Positions 36,562 to 46,174 of a stretch of 64,000 nucleotides of DNA are shown piece by piece. Both the position numbers and the translations under genes were made by a program. How positions within the stretch are numbered: the stretch's first letter is position 1; each line of letters opens with the position of its first letter. Source of the DNA: an uncultured Aquimonas sp. GTDB lineage: Bacteria; Pseudomonadota; Gammaproteobacteria; Xanthomonadales; Xanthomonadaceae. The notes under the pieces were generated by a model. That model searched no databases and was not told where the DNA came from. It worked only from the letters and a program-made list of their open reading frames with translations. The DNA is taken from NCBI RefSeq assembly GCF_937888285.1, contig NZ_CALART010000015.1, positions 142,670-206,669 of the forward strand, written 5' to 3'.

Positions 36562-38349
36562 ATGCGCCGCCTGCGCCCCCTGTTCTGCGCCCTGCTGATC
36601 GCCACCGCCCTGAGCGGCTGCGACAGCATGCCGACCCGCGCCTCGACCTCGCCCGAGCAGGAGATGGCCGAGCGCCTGTACGCCGAGGGCGACTTCCCGA
36701 TGGCGGCGCAGGCCTTTCTGGATGCGGCCAAACGCTCGCGCGCGCAGCGCGATCTGCTGACCCTGCGCGCGGCCGAGGCCTGGCGCGAGGATGGCCGGAT
36801 CGAGGAAGCGCGCCCGCTGGTGCCGATGATCGGCGAGCGTCGCCTGGATGCCGACGGCCTGCTGCGCCTCAACCTGCTGCGCGCCGAGCTCGCGCTGGCC
36901 GACCGCGAGCCGCAGCGCGCGCTGGACGTGCTGGGCCAGCCGATCGAGGCCGTGCCGGAGGCGCAGCGCGACCGCGTCTACTTCCTGCGCGCACAGGCCT
37001 ACGCAGGCCTCGACCGGCCCTTCGAGGCCGCGCGCGAACGGGCAGCGCTGGAAGCCTGGCTGCCGGCCGGCGAGCGCGAGGAGAACGCGCAGGCGATCGC
37101 CTCACTGCTGGGACAGATGCGCCCGGCCGACCTGCAGCGCGCCAGCGCCGGGCTGGGCCGCAGCGACCCGCTCTACGACCACGCGGCGCGCCAGCTGCGC
37201 TCGCTGGGCCTGGCGATGCCCAGCTCGGCCGGCCGCACCGGCGGCGTCGGCGGCGCCCGCGCCAATCGCGTTGCCCTGCTGCTGCCGCGCAGCGGCCCGC
37301 TGGCCGCCGCCGGCGAAGCGGTGCGCGATGGCTTCATGGCGGCGTACTACGCCGATGCCGGCGAACAGCGTCCCGAAGTGGTGCTGTACGACGCCGGCGA
37401 CAGCGTCGAGCAGAACCTGCAGGCCTTCCGCGACGCCAGCGCCGACGGCGCCGAGCGCATCGTCGGCCCGCTGTCGCGCGAGGCGATCGGCGCGCTGTTC
37501 GAGATGGGCACGCTGCAGACGCCGGTGCTGGCCTTGAACCGCGGCACGGTGACCCCGCCGCCCGGCAGCCAGAGCTTCGCGCTGAGCCCGGAAGACGAAG
37601 GCGTCGCCGCGGCCGAGCGCATGCTCGCCCTGGGTTACCGGCGCGTCATCGTCGCCAACGGCGGCGACGAGCATGCGCGCCGCGTGCTGTCCGCTCTGGG
37701 CCCGACCTTCGCCCGCGGCGGCGGCAGCGTGCTGACCGAGATCGTGCCCCCGGAGGGCAGCCCGAACTACTCGGCCGAGATACGCCGTGCCATCGCCGCC
37801 GCGGGCCAGCGCGCGCCGGACCCCGCGGCCACCACGCTCGACCGCTCCGGCGCCGTGCAGATCGATGTCGATGCGATCTACCTCGCCGTGCGCTTCGAGC
37901 AGGCCCGCCTGCTGGTGCCGCAGCTGCGTGCCGCCGGCATCTTCGATCGCCCGCTGCTGGCCAGCTCGCAGATCCGCGGCGCCGACGGCAATGCCCGACC
38001 CGACCGCGATTTCGACGGCATCGAGTTCACCGAACTGCCCTGGCTGCTCGGCGCCAGCGGACCCGGCCTGCCCTCGCAGGACGAGTCCCGCGCGCTGAGC
38101 ACGGCGCAGGGCGCCTCGGCGCGCCTGTTCGCCTTTGGCCTCGATGCCTACCGCGTGCTGGCCGCCCTGCCTGCGCTGAGCCGCCTGCCCGGCACGTCGA
38201 TCGAAGGCGCCAGCGGCAGCCTCAGCCTCGACGAATTCGGCCAGGTCCAGCGGCGCCCCGGCTGGGGCCGTTTTCGCGGTGCGCGCGCCCAGCTGATCCC
38301 CAGTGAAGAGACCGGAATGCAGCTCGATGGCGGCGCTGCCCTCCGCTGA
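36562..38349 (+). CDS. lpoA: Penicillin-binding protein activator LpoA
   Basis: 595 residues from the ATG at 36562. The lipobox ALSGC places the lipid at Cys20, so it is an outer-membrane lipoprotein. An N-terminal TPR-like helical half (about 30-215) is followed after a Gly-rich linker (GGVGGARANRVALLLPRSGPL) by a periplasmic-binding-protein fold (about 230-590). LpoA stimulates the transpeptidase of PBP1a. Neighbours rsmI (divergent) and yraN (overlapping downstream) are the conserved cluster. Confidence 0.9.
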   Translation: MRRLRPLFCALLIATALSGCDSMPTRASTSPEQEMAERLYAEGDFPMAAQAFLDAAKRSRAQRDLLTLRAAEAWREDGRIEEARPLVPMIGERRLDADGLLRLNLLRAELALADREPQRALDVLGQPIEAVPEAQRDRVYFLRAQAYAGLDRPFEAARERAALEAWLPAGEREENAQAIASLLGQMRPADLQRASAGLGRSDPLYDHAARQLRSLGLAMPSSAGRTGGVGGARANRVALLLPRSGPLAAAGEAVRDGFMAAYYADAGEQRPEVVLYDAGDSVEQNLQAFRDASADGAERIVGPLSREAIGALFEMGTLQTPVLALNRGTVTPPPGSQSFALSPEDEGVAAAERMLALGYRRVIVANGGDEHARRVLSALGPTFARGGGSVLTEIVPPEGSPNYSAEIRRAIAAAGQRAPDPAATTLDRSGAVQIDVDAIYLAVRFEQARLLVPQLRAAGIFDRPLLASSQIRGADGNARPDRDFDGIEFTELPWLLGASGPGLPSQDESRALSTAQGASARLFAFGLDAYRVLAALPALSRLPGTSIEGASGSLSLDEFGQVQRRPGWGRFRGARAQLIPSEETGMQLDGGAALR

Positions 38350-38695
38350 GGGCCCGCGCCGCGAAGCGCAGGCGCGCGCGCACCTGGAAGCGCAGGGCCT
38401 GCGCTTCCGCGCCGCCAACGTGCGCTACCGCTTCGGCGAACTCGACCTGGTGATGGAGGCCGGCGAGATGCTGGTCTTCGTCGAAGTGCGCTACCGGCGC
38501 AGCGCAAGCCACGGCGGTGCCTTGGCCTCGATCGGCGCGGCCAAGCGCCAGCGCCTGTGGCAGGCCGCGCAGGCCTATCTCGCGGCGAATCCCGCGCTGG
38601 CCAAGCGCCCCTGCCGCTTCGACGTGGTCGCCATCGAGGGCCAAGGCGCGGGCGAGCGCCTGCACTGGCTGCAGCACGTGCTCGAATCGGCCTGA
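38327..38695 (+). CDS. yraN: UPF0102 protein YraN, putative endonuclease
   Basis: 122 residues from the ATG at 38327, overlapping lpoA by 23 bases; an upstream start at 38303 is open too. UPF0102 pattern: R.EAQARAHLEAQGLRFRAANVRYRFGELDLV, then FVEVRYRRSASHGGALASI and RPCRFDVVAIEG. The GELDLV and FVEV(R)YR blocks are the catalytic core of a predicted Holliday-junction-resolvase-like nuclease; activity in the family is not well established. Confidence 0.9.
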   Translation: MAALPSAEGPRREAQARAHLEAQGLRFRAANVRYRFGELDLVMEAGEMLVFVEVRYRRSASHGGALASIGAAKRQRLWQAAQAYLAANPALAKRPCRFDVVAIEGQGAGERLHWLQHVLESA

Positions 38696-38801
38696 GCACT
38701 GCGCTTCCGACGAACGCTCCGCGATGACCTTTGTCGCCTTGCCCCGCCGCTGAGCGCTCGCGCATCATCCGGGGCCCATCTCAAGCTCGAAACGCGCGCC
38801 C

Positions 38802-39725
38802 ATGAGCACTCCGCAGTACCCCGAATTCATCTGGCAGAACGGCGCGATCAAGCCCTGGGCCGAGGCCACCACGCACGTGATGGCGCATGCCCTGCACTAC
38901 GGATCGTCCGTGTTCGAGGGCATCCGCAGCTACGAAACCCCGAACGGCCCGGCGATCTTCCGCCTCAACGACCATCTGGTGCGGCTGTTCCACTCGGCCA
39001 AGATCTACGACATCCCCATGCCCTACGACCTCGCCACGCTGGCGCATGCCTGCCGCGAGGTGCTGAAGCGCAACGGCCTCGGCAAGGGCTATCTGCGGCC
39101 GGTGGCCTATCGTGGCCTGGGCGGCTTCGGCCTCTCGGCCGACTGCCCCACCGATGTCGCCGTGGCCGCCTGGAACATGGGCGCCTACCTCGGCGCCGGC
39201 GTGCTGGAGCAGGGCATCGACGCCTGCGTGTCGAGCTGGCAGAGGATGGCGCCGAACACCATCCCGACCGGCGCCAAGGCCGGCGGCAACTACCTGTCGG
39301 GTCAGCTGATCGCGCGCGAAGCGCGGCGCTTGGGCTTCGGCGAGGGCATCGCCTTGGCCTCGACCGGCCTGCTCAGCGAGGGCGCGGGCGAGAACCTGTT
39401 CCTGGTGTTCAACGGCGCCCTGCACACGACGCCGGCTTCGGCGGCGATCCTCAACGGCATCACCCGCCACAGCATCATGACTCTGGCCCGCGAGCACGGC
39501 ATCGAGGTGGTCGAGCGCGACATGCCGCGCGAGTATCTCTACCTCTGCGACGAGCTGTTCATGTGCGGCACCGCCGCCGAGATCACGCCGATCCGCAGCG
39601 TCGACGGCAAGCCGGTGGGCAGCGGCAAGCCCGGCCCGGTCACCGCGCGCATCCAGGAGCTCTTCTTCGGCCTGTTCAACGGCCGCACCCCGGACCGCCA
39701 CGGCTGGCTGGAAGCGGTCGGCTGA
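38802..39725 (+). CDS. ilvE: Branched-chain amino acid aminotransferase
   Basis: 307 residues. PLP-dependent transfer of amino groups between glutamate and 2-keto acids of Leu, Ile and Val. Fold type IV signature: HYGSSVFEGIRSYETPNGPAIFR, the PLP lysine K159 in PTGAKAGGNYL, and the EGAGENLFLVFNG and CDELFMCGTAAEITPIRSVDG blocks. Typical length. It lies alone, 106 bases after yraN. Confidence 0.95.
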   Translation: MSTPQYPEFIWQNGAIKPWAEATTHVMAHALHYGSSVFEGIRSYETPNGPAIFRLNDHLVRLFHSAKIYDIPMPYDLATLAHACREVLKRNGLGKGYLRPVAYRGLGGFGLSADCPTDVAVAAWNMGAYLGAGVLEQGIDACVSSWQRMAPNTIPTGAKAGGNYLSGQLIAREARRLGFGEGIALASTGLLSEGAGENLFLVFNGALHTTPASAAILNGITRHSIMTLAREHGIEVVERDMPREYLYLCDELFMCGTAAEITPIRSVDGKPVGSGKPGPVTARIQELFFGLFNGRTPDRHGWLEAVG

Positions 39726-39891
39726 GCCCTGCTGCAGGTCCGCGGCAAGCGCCCCGCGCGGGCACTTGCCGATCCCGAGCCGGGCGCCGACCTGCGGCGC
39801 CTGGCACGGCCTGATCTCCGCCGCCCTATGTCTCGCAGCGCCAGTCGCGGACAGCACCCCGACAGCGTGATCGCCGGCGCCCCCGCGAACG

Positions 39892-42800
39892 GTGCAGGAC
39901 TTGCATGATGTGCGGACTCCCGCGCCGCCGACTTCCCGATTGACCGCAGCCGTTCGCCGCCGCAGCCGACCTGAGCCCGAGCCTTCGGGCGACGCCCGCG
40001 CGGGCGTCTGGCTGTGCCTGCTGGCGCTCCTGCTGTGGGTGCAGACAGCAGCCGCGGCGCTGCCGCTGGACCAGTACTACCAGGAAACCTGGACCACCCG
40101 CGAAGGCCTGCCGCACAACACGGTCAACGCCATCACCCAGACCCCGGACGGCTATCTCTGGCTGGGCACCTGGGAAGGTGCGGTGCGCTACAGCGGCCTG
40201 CGCTTCCAGAACTTCGACCGCAATGCCGGCACCGACATGCTGGACTCCGGCGTCCGCGCGCTCACGCTGGAAGCCGATGGCGGCCTGCTGGTCGCCGGCT
40301 CGCGCGGCAGCATCGTGCGCCTGCACAACGGCCACTGGCAGCGCCAGCCCGCCGCACCGACACTCGTCACCGACGTCCTGCGCGATCGCTTGGGGCGACT
40401 GTGGGCGGGCACCGAGAACGGCGGCCTGATGCGCATCGACCCCGATGGGCGCCGCCAGCACTTCGTCGTCTCGCCCGAGACGGGCGGCGGCAGCGTCTAT
40501 GCGCTGGCCGAAGACGCGCTCGGCCGCATCTGGGCCGGCACCTCGCGCGGGCTGATGCGCGCCAGCGAAGACCGTCTGTTGCCCGCCCCGGACCGCGGCG
40601 GCGTACTCGGCGAGCGTCGCGTGCTGTCGCTGCTGCTCGGCGCCCAGGGCCAGCTGCTGGTCGGCACCGAGCACGGCCTGTTCGCCTCGCAGCAGCCGGT
40701 CGCGGCCGCCGCCGACCCTGATCTCGCATTCGCCGCGCGCGAGCCCGAGCTCGCGGCCACCTCGATCAGCCGGCTGCTGGTCGATCGTCGCGGCAACCTG
40801 TGGATCGGCACGGTCTCGCACGGTCTGTTCCGGCGCAGCGAGGACGGCCTCGACGTCCTCGACACCGGTAGCGGCCTCCCCAACAACCGCGTGCTGGCGC
40901 TGTACGAAGACCGCGAGGGCAACCTGTGGATCGGCACCAACGGTGGGTTGGTGCGGCTGGGCGAGGCCCCGTTCTCGACGCTGACCCGGCGCCACGGGCT
41001 GGCCGACGATTTCGTGCGCAGTGTGCTCGAGCTCCCCGATGGACACATCCTGGCCGGCACCAGCCGCGGCCTCAGCCTGATCAACGGGCATCGCATCGAA
41101 GCCTGGCCGCGCCTGCCCGGCGAAGCCTCGGGGCTGTCGGTGCTGAGCCTGGCCCGCGCGGCGGGCGGCGTCTGGATCGGCAGCTACAACAGCGGCGCCC
41201 TGCGCGTCGAAGGCGAGCGCGTGGTCGAGCGCGTCGGACGCGAGCAGGGCCTGCCCTCGAACGAAGTCCGCGCGCTGCTGGAAGATCGCTCGGGTCGGCT
41301 GTGGATCGGGACCACCCAGGGCCTCGCCTTGAGGCAGGGCGATGCCCTGACCGTCTACGGCACCACCGAGGGCCTGCCGGGCGAGTACATCGTCGCCCTG
41401 TTCGAGGATTCGCAGGGCACGCTCTGGGTGGGCACCGGCACCGGCCTCGGACGCATCCGCGAGGGCCGCGCCGAGACGCTTTCGCTGGCAGGCGCTGGCG
41501 CCGTCGAGTCGGTGTTCTCGATCCTTGAAGACAGCCGCGCCGGCGTGCTCTGGCTGGCCACCGATCGCGGCCTGCTGCGCTGGCGCCGCAGCGACGGCCA
41601 GCTGGCGGCGATCGGCCACGGCGCCGGCCTGCCCTTCGAGAAGTTCTTCGCGGTGCTGACAGACGCCGCCGGCGACCTCTGGCTGACCGGCAACCGCGGC
41701 GTGCTGCGGCTGCCCGCTGCCGCCGCCCACGCCTACGCCGATGGCCGCGCCGAAACCGTGCCCTTCGAGCACTTCAACGAATCCGACGGCATGGCCAGCG
41801 CCCAGTGCAACGGCGGCTCCGGCCCGCCGGCGCTGCGCCGCAGCGACGGCAGCCTGTGGGTGGCCACCGCCCTGGGCGTGGCCCACGTCGCCCCCGAACG
41901 GCTGGACGACTTCGCCGAACAGGCGCCGCCGGTGGTGATCGAATCCCTGCTGGTCGATGGCGCCCAGCTGCCGCTGGCGCCGCGCGTGGACCTGCCCGCC
42001 GGCACCAGCCGCATCGAAGTCGGCTTCGCAGGCCTGGCCTTCGTGATGCCGCAGCGGGTGCGCTACCGCTACCGGCTGGAGGGCTTCGACCACGGCTGGA
42101 TCGAGCGCGGCGAACAGCGCAGCGCGGTGTTCACGAACCTTGGCCCCGGCGACTACGCCCTGCACGTGCAGGCCGCACATCCGAACGGGCCGTGGAGCGA
42201 GCGCGAGGGCCGCATCGACTTCCGCATCGCCCCGCATTGGTGGCAGCGGCCCTGGGCCTGGCTGCTGCTGGCGGCGCTGCTCGCGGCGAGCGTCCACCAC
42301 CTGCTGCGGCGTCGCCTGCTGCGGCATGAGCAGAACGAGATCCGCCTGCGCGAGCTGGTCGAACAGCGCACCGTCGACCTGCGCCTGCAGGCGCAGCGGC
42401 TGCAGGAGGCCGATGCCGAAAAGAACGTGCTGCTGGAGCGCCTGCGCGAGCAGTCCGAGGCCTTCGAGCGGCAGGCCCGCGAGGACGCGCTGACCGGGCT
42501 GGCCAACCGTCGCGCCTTCGACGAGCTGCTGGCCTATGAGTTCGCCCGCGCCGGCCGCTCCGACCAGCCGCTGTGCGTGGCCCTGGTCGATCTTGACCAC
42601 TTCAAGCGGATCAATGACGAGTACTCGCACGCCGCCGGCGACGCCGTGCTGCGCGCGGTGGCGACGCGCATGCGCGCGCTCTGCCGCGAGATCGACACCG
42701 TGGCGCGCTGGGGCGGCGAGGAGTTCGCCCTGCTGCTGCCGAACACCCGCCTGTCCGATGCCCTGGTGGTCTGCGAGCGCGTGCGCGCGGGGCTGGAGCG

Positions 42801-42957
42801 CATGGAGCTCGACGAGGTCGCCGCCGGCCTGCGCATCACCGTGAGCATCGGCCTGGCCTCGCACGAAGGCCACGCTGACTACGATCGCATGCTCTCGCAG
42901 GTCGATGCCGCCCTGTACGCGGCCAAGCAGTCCGGCCGCAATCGCGTCGCCTGCTGA
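39892..42957 (+). CDS. Periplasmic two-component-propeller diguanylate cyclase
   Basis: 1021 residues from a GTG at 39892 (a GTG at 39910 is an alternative). An N-terminal hydrophobic stretch (about 36-56) acts as signal or first membrane anchor. Reg_prop beta-propeller repeats (WxGTxxGL units such as TPDGYLWLGTWEGAVRYSG and RLWIGTTQGLALRQGD) fill about 60-690, a Y_Y_Y domain about 700-775, then a membrane helix at about 787-806 and a coiled coil. The GGDEF domain ends the protein: G941-G-E-E-F945 is intact and the RxxD inhibitory site (R-E-I-D, five residues upstream) is present. It is a membrane sensor making cyclic-di-GMP in response to an unknown periplasmic ligand. Confidence 0.88.
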   Translation: MQDLHDVRTPAPPTSRLTAAVRRRSRPEPEPSGDARAGVWLCLLALLLWVQTAAAALPLDQYYQETWTTREGLPHNTVNAITQTPDGYLWLGTWEGAVRYSGLRFQNFDRNAGTDMLDSGVRALTLEADGGLLVAGSRGSIVRLHNGHWQRQPAAPTLVTDVLRDRLGRLWAGTENGGLMRIDPDGRRQHFVVSPETGGGSVYALAEDALGRIWAGTSRGLMRASEDRLLPAPDRGGVLGERRVLSLLLGAQGQLLVGTEHGLFASQQPVAAAADPDLAFAAREPELAATSISRLLVDRRGNLWIGTVSHGLFRRSEDGLDVLDTGSGLPNNRVLALYEDREGNLWIGTNGGLVRLGEAPFSTLTRRHGLADDFVRSVLELPDGHILAGTSRGLSLINGHRIEAWPRLPGEASGLSVLSLARAAGGVWIGSYNSGALRVEGERVVERVGREQGLPSNEVRALLEDRSGRLWIGTTQGLALRQGDALTVYGTTEGLPGEYIVALFEDSQGTLWVGTGTGLGRIREGRAETLSLAGAGAVESVFSILEDSRAGVLWLATDRGLLRWRRSDGQLAAIGHGAGLPFEKFFAVLTDAAGDLWLTGNRGVLRLPAAAAHAYADGRAETVPFEHFNESDGMASAQCNGGSGPPALRRSDGSLWVATALGVAHVAPERLDDFAEQAPPVVIESLLVDGAQLPLAPRVDLPAGTSRIEVGFAGLAFVMPQRVRYRYRLEGFDHGWIERGEQRSAVFTNLGPGDYALHVQAAHPNGPWSEREGRIDFRIAPHWWQRPWAWLLLAALLAASVHHLLRRRLLRHEQNEIRLRELVEQRTVDLRLQAQRLQEADAEKNVLLERLREQSEAFERQAREDALTGLANRRAFDELLAYEFARAGRSDQPLCVALVDLDHFKRINDEYSHAAGDAVLRAVATRMRALCREIDTVARWGGEEFALLLPNTRLSDALVVCERVRAGLERMELDEVAAGLRITVSIGLASHEGHADYDRMLSQVDAALYAAKQSGRNRVAC

Positions 42958-43146
42958 GCATTCCCGCACCACATGGGCCGCACGCCTCCAGCTGAACGAA
43001 AGCCCGCCGCGTGCTCACGCGCTGACACGCTCGCATTCCGCGCTTCGTAAAAGCAGTCAGGTCCGACAGCATCGCCGGACCGCCGCGGCGCCGGATCGCG
43101 CCTGGCCTGAGGCAAGCGCCCGGGCCATCGCCTCAAGGACAGAGCC

Positions 43147-43833
43147 ATGATCGAACTCCAGCGTCTCGACCTCTACCGCCCCATCCACAAGGCCCTGCGC
43201 CTGCTCATGGCCGAAACCCTGGTCGAGGTCGGCCGCCTCGACTGCGAGGACAGCCCGGAGCTGCACGCCGGTCTTGATCGCGTCGAACAGCTGCTGCGCG
43301 CCTGCCGCAGCCATCTGCAGCACGAGGATGCCTTCCTCCACCCTGCGCTGGAACGCCTGCAGCGCAACGGCGCCGAGCGCACCCACCACGACCACCTCGA
43401 GCACCGCCACGCCATCGATGCGCTGCAGCGACAGGTCACGGCCGTGCGCGAGCGCGTCGGCGGTGCGCGCCAGCAGGCCGCGGACGCGCTGTACGACGCG
43501 CTGGCCGACTTCATCGGCGAGAACTTCGCGCACATGCGCATCGAAGAGCGCGACAACAACGCCCGGCTGTGGTCCGGCTACGACGACGCTGCGCTCGTCG
43601 AAGTGCACGAAGCCCTGCTGGCGTCGATTCCTGCCAGCGAAATGGAAGACACCCTGCGCCTGATGGTGCGCGCGCTCAGTCCTCGCGAGCGCGCCGGTCT
43701 GCTCGGCGAGATCCGCGGCAAGATGCCTGCCGATGCGTTCTCCGCGCTGCTGGGCGGCCTGCTGCCGCTGCTGCCGCCGCGCGACCGCGCCAAGCTCGTC
43801 ATCGCCCTCGGCGAGGCGCGCGTCGCGGCTTGA
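43147..43833 (+). CDS. Hemerythrin-like HHE domain protein
   Basis: 228 residues. Residues 1-145 have the four-helix iron-binding pattern: H14 in RPIHKAL, H56LQHEDAFLH65, H80-HDHLEH and FAHMRIEE (H129, E133). Residues 150-228 form a helical tail of unknown role. Hemerythrin-like proteins bind O2, NO or iron, often sensing oxygen. No signal peptide, so cytoplasmic. A diguanylate cyclase gene follows after 121 bases in the same direction, so a shared regulatory role is plausible but unproven. Confidence 0.82.
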   Translation: MIELQRLDLYRPIHKALRLLMAETLVEVGRLDCEDSPELHAGLDRVEQLLRACRSHLQHEDAFLHPALERLQRNGAERTHHDHLEHRHAIDALQRQVTAVRERVGGARQQAADALYDALADFIGENFAHMRIEERDNNARLWSGYDDAALVEVHEALLASIPASEMEDTLRLMVRALSPRERAGLLGEIRGKMPADAFSALLGGLLPLLPPRDRAKLVIALGEARVAA

Positions 43834-43954
43834 GGGCGCAGGTCTTGCATGGCGTCGGGTCCACCCGCGCCATCGCGCCTGGGACATCCCTCATGCGCCG
43901 CACTCACGCGTATGCGGTGTAGCATTTCAGCCCTGCGCGTTCGAGTTCCGTCTC

Positions 43955-45712
43955 ATGCCCGATGATTCCAGCAGCCGAGGCCAAGCCCTGCCGACGCGCG
44001 CCCCCGGCGAGGGTCGTCCGGCGCCTTCAGACATCGCGCGCGAGACACTGAAGCGGCTGGCCCATCTGCGCCTGCCGCCCACGCCAGAGAACTACACTCG
44101 CACCTACCAGCAGATCAGCGGCGAAGAGAGCGCCGCGCCGTTTCCCGAGGAGTCGCTGCGCGCACTGGTACATGCCCTGCCGCGCGGCACGCCCTCGCTG
44201 CTGAACCTGGCGCGCCAGTGCGAGCGCGCGATCGCCCTGGGCAGCTGGACCGAACTGCGTTCGGCCTTGAACCATAGCCTGCTGGAAATCGTCGACGCGG
44301 AACTGCCCTGGGCCTCGGTGCTGCTGGAAACCCTGCGCGAGCTCGACCCCGACCGCGCCGGCCCCCAGCGCGGCCTGCGCCAGCTGCAGCTGCTGCAGCT
44401 GCTGGCCCAGCCGATGGAATCCGCCCAGCTGCACCGGCGCATGGATGCGCTGGTGCGCGAATGGCGCAGCCGCCGCGCGCCCGAAGCGCGCGAGCCCGCC
44501 GCCAACACGCCCACCGAAGGCCTGCACGAACTGCTGGCCGGCCTGCTGCGCGACGGCATCGCGCCGATGCTGGAGCCGCAGCCCGCGCTGGCGCACGAAG
44601 CCCGCATGCTGGCCGAACAGCTGCGCGAAGCGCAGGGCGAGTTCGACCTGCAGGCCCTCGGCCAGCAGCTGCATCGCTTCCAGCGCGGGCTGGAGTTGGC
44701 CGCGCAGTCCGATGCCGCCCTGCGCGACGCGCTGATCGACCTGCTCCGCCTGATCATCGACAACATCCGCCTGCTGGTCACCGAGGACCACTGGCTGCAC
44801 GGCCAGCTCGGCCTGCTGGCCGAGTCGCTGCAGGGACAGCTCGACGTGCGCGTGCTGGAGGAAGTCGGCCGCCGCCTGCGCAAGGTCATCGAAAAGCAGC
44901 GCCACCTGGCGCGGCAGATCTCGGACGCCCAGCAGCGCCTGAAGAGCCTGCTGTCCGGCTTCATCGATCGGCTGGGCGAACTGACCGACAGCACCTCCAG
45001 CTACCACGACGTGCTGAGCGACTGCGCCACCCGCATCAGCGAAGCCGACAGCATCGAAGCGCTGGCCGAGGTGGTCGGCCTGCTGCTGACCCGCACCGAA
45101 CAGACCCGCGAGACCGCCGCCCGCTCGGCGGCCGACCTCGCCGAGCTGCGTGAAAGGGTCGAGACCGCCAACCAGAGCGTGCTGGTGCTGCAGCGCGAGC
45201 TGGAAGAAACCAGCCAGCTCGTACGCCTCGACCCGCTCACCGGCGCGCTCAACCGCAAGGGCCTCGACGAAGTGCTGGAGCGCGAAATGGCGCGCATGCA
45301 GCGGCTCGGCACGCAGCTGTGCGTGGTCGTGCTCGACGTCGACAACTTCAAGGCCATCAACGACAGCCACGGCCATCTGGTTGGCGACGAAGTGCTGCGC
45401 CACATCGCCACCGTGCTGCGCGAAACCCTGCGCGGCAACGACTCGGTGGTGCGCTTCGGCGGCGAGGAATTCGTCCTGCTGCTGCCCGGCGTCGGCGTCG
45501 AAGAAGCCAGCAGCGTGGTCCAGCGCCTGCAGCGCGAACTGACCCGCCGCTTCTTCCTCGCCAACGCGCAGAAGCTGCTGCTCACCTTCAGCGCCGGCAT
45601 CACCGCCTTCGCCCAGGGCGAACACCCCAGCGAAGTCATCGACCGCGCGGACAAGGCCATGTACGCGGCCAAGCACGCGGGCAAGAACCGGGTGATGGTG
45701 GTGGAGGCCTGA
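43955..45712 (+). CDS. Diguanylate cyclase with a helical N-terminal region
   Basis: 585 residues from the ATG at 43955. About 1-420 are helical with no recognised sensor; the early PPTPENYTRTYQQISG segment is common to a group of Xanthomonadales and Pseudomonas GGDEF proteins. A coiled coil (about 385-425) precedes the GGDEF domain (about 425-585). The active-site G502-G-E-E-F506 and the RxxD inhibitory site (R-G-N-D) five residues upstream are intact. It should make cyclic-di-GMP and be feedback inhibited. No membrane helix is evident. The gene follows the hemerythrin-like gene. Confidence 0.87.
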   Translation: MPDDSSSRGQALPTRAPGEGRPAPSDIARETLKRLAHLRLPPTPENYTRTYQQISGEESAAPFPEESLRALVHALPRGTPSLLNLARQCERAIALGSWTELRSALNHSLLEIVDAELPWASVLLETLRELDPDRAGPQRGLRQLQLLQLLAQPMESAQLHRRMDALVREWRSRRAPEAREPAANTPTEGLHELLAGLLRDGIAPMLEPQPALAHEARMLAEQLREAQGEFDLQALGQQLHRFQRGLELAAQSDAALRDALIDLLRLIIDNIRLLVTEDHWLHGQLGLLAESLQGQLDVRVLEEVGRRLRKVIEKQRHLARQISDAQQRLKSLLSGFIDRLGELTDSTSSYHDVLSDCATRISEADSIEALAEVVGLLLTRTEQTRETAARSAADLAELRERVETANQSVLVLQRELEETSQLVRLDPLTGALNRKGLDEVLEREMARMQRLGTQLCVVVLDVDNFKAINDSHGHLVGDEVLRHIATVLRETLRGNDSVVRFGGEEFVLLLPGVGVEEASSVVQRLQRELTRRFFLANAQKLLLTFSAGITAFAQGEHPSEVIDRADKAMYAAKHAGKNRVMVVEA

Positions 45713-45720
45713 GCGTCGAG

Positions 45721-45745
45721 ATCCGGGATCGGGAATCGGGATTCG
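45721..45745. repeat. GGGATTC-type repeat
   Basis: ATCCGGGATCGGGAATCGGG then ATTCG, six bases after the diguanylate cyclase stop. Confidence 0.6.
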
Positions 45746-45894
45746 CCGAGACGGATGCAACGACGAAGCGCAGCGCACCTCTCGATGCCGGAGCCGGCCC
45801 CTTGGATCTGACGGGCGCCACAACCCAGCCGTCCGATCGGACATCACACACCCTGGATCATGGATTCGCTTCAGGGCCTGTTCGGGCGCCCCGG

Positions 45895-45937
45895 GCGACC
45901 ACGGATCGAGTCTCTACTGGCCTTGATCCGTGGTCGC
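45895..45937. repeat. 13-bp inverted repeat
   Basis: GCGACCACGGATC (45895-45907) and GATCCGTGGTCGC (45925-45937) are exact reverse complements around a 17-base loop. It may be a terminator, an RNA hairpin or a protein site; no T run follows. Confidence 0.55.
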
Positions 45938-46140
45938 GAGTCCAGCACCTGTCCAGACGCCTTCGGCCGCTGCGCGGCGACGCCTTCGCTTCGCCCGGCC
46001 ACGCTGGGCCAGGCATCGCCCGTTCGATCGGCTGGCGCGCCCTCAAGGGCGCGCGGCAACGCTGAATCCTTCAGCGCCGCCCAGGCGGGAGTCCAGCCAG
46101 CGTGGGCGCGTGCCCACCCCATGCCACGCGCCCCTGCGGC

Positions 46141-46166
46141 TCCCGAATGCCGAATCCCCAATCCGG
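46141..46166. repeat. GGGATTC-type repeat (inverse)
   Basis: TCCCGAATGCCGAATCCCCA then ATCCGG, just beyond the stop of the convergent aminoacid lyase gene. Confidence 0.6.
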
Positions 46167-46174
46167 CTCCGCAA

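Larger units (their letters stand above)
45713..46174. other. Repeat-bearing gap of 462 bases
   Basis: No gene is supported. It contains a GGGATTC-type repeat at each end (45721-45745 and 46141-46166), a variant of the palindromic repeat at 46103-46124 (GTGGGCGCGTGCCCACC) and a 13-bp inverted repeat at 45895-45937. Confidence 0.6.

Noticed and set aside
39826..42972. A 1048-codon open frame on the minus strand
   Set aside because: It lies opposite the propeller-GGDEF gene and reflects high GC; its translation has no family features, while the plus-strand product matches a known architecture throughout.
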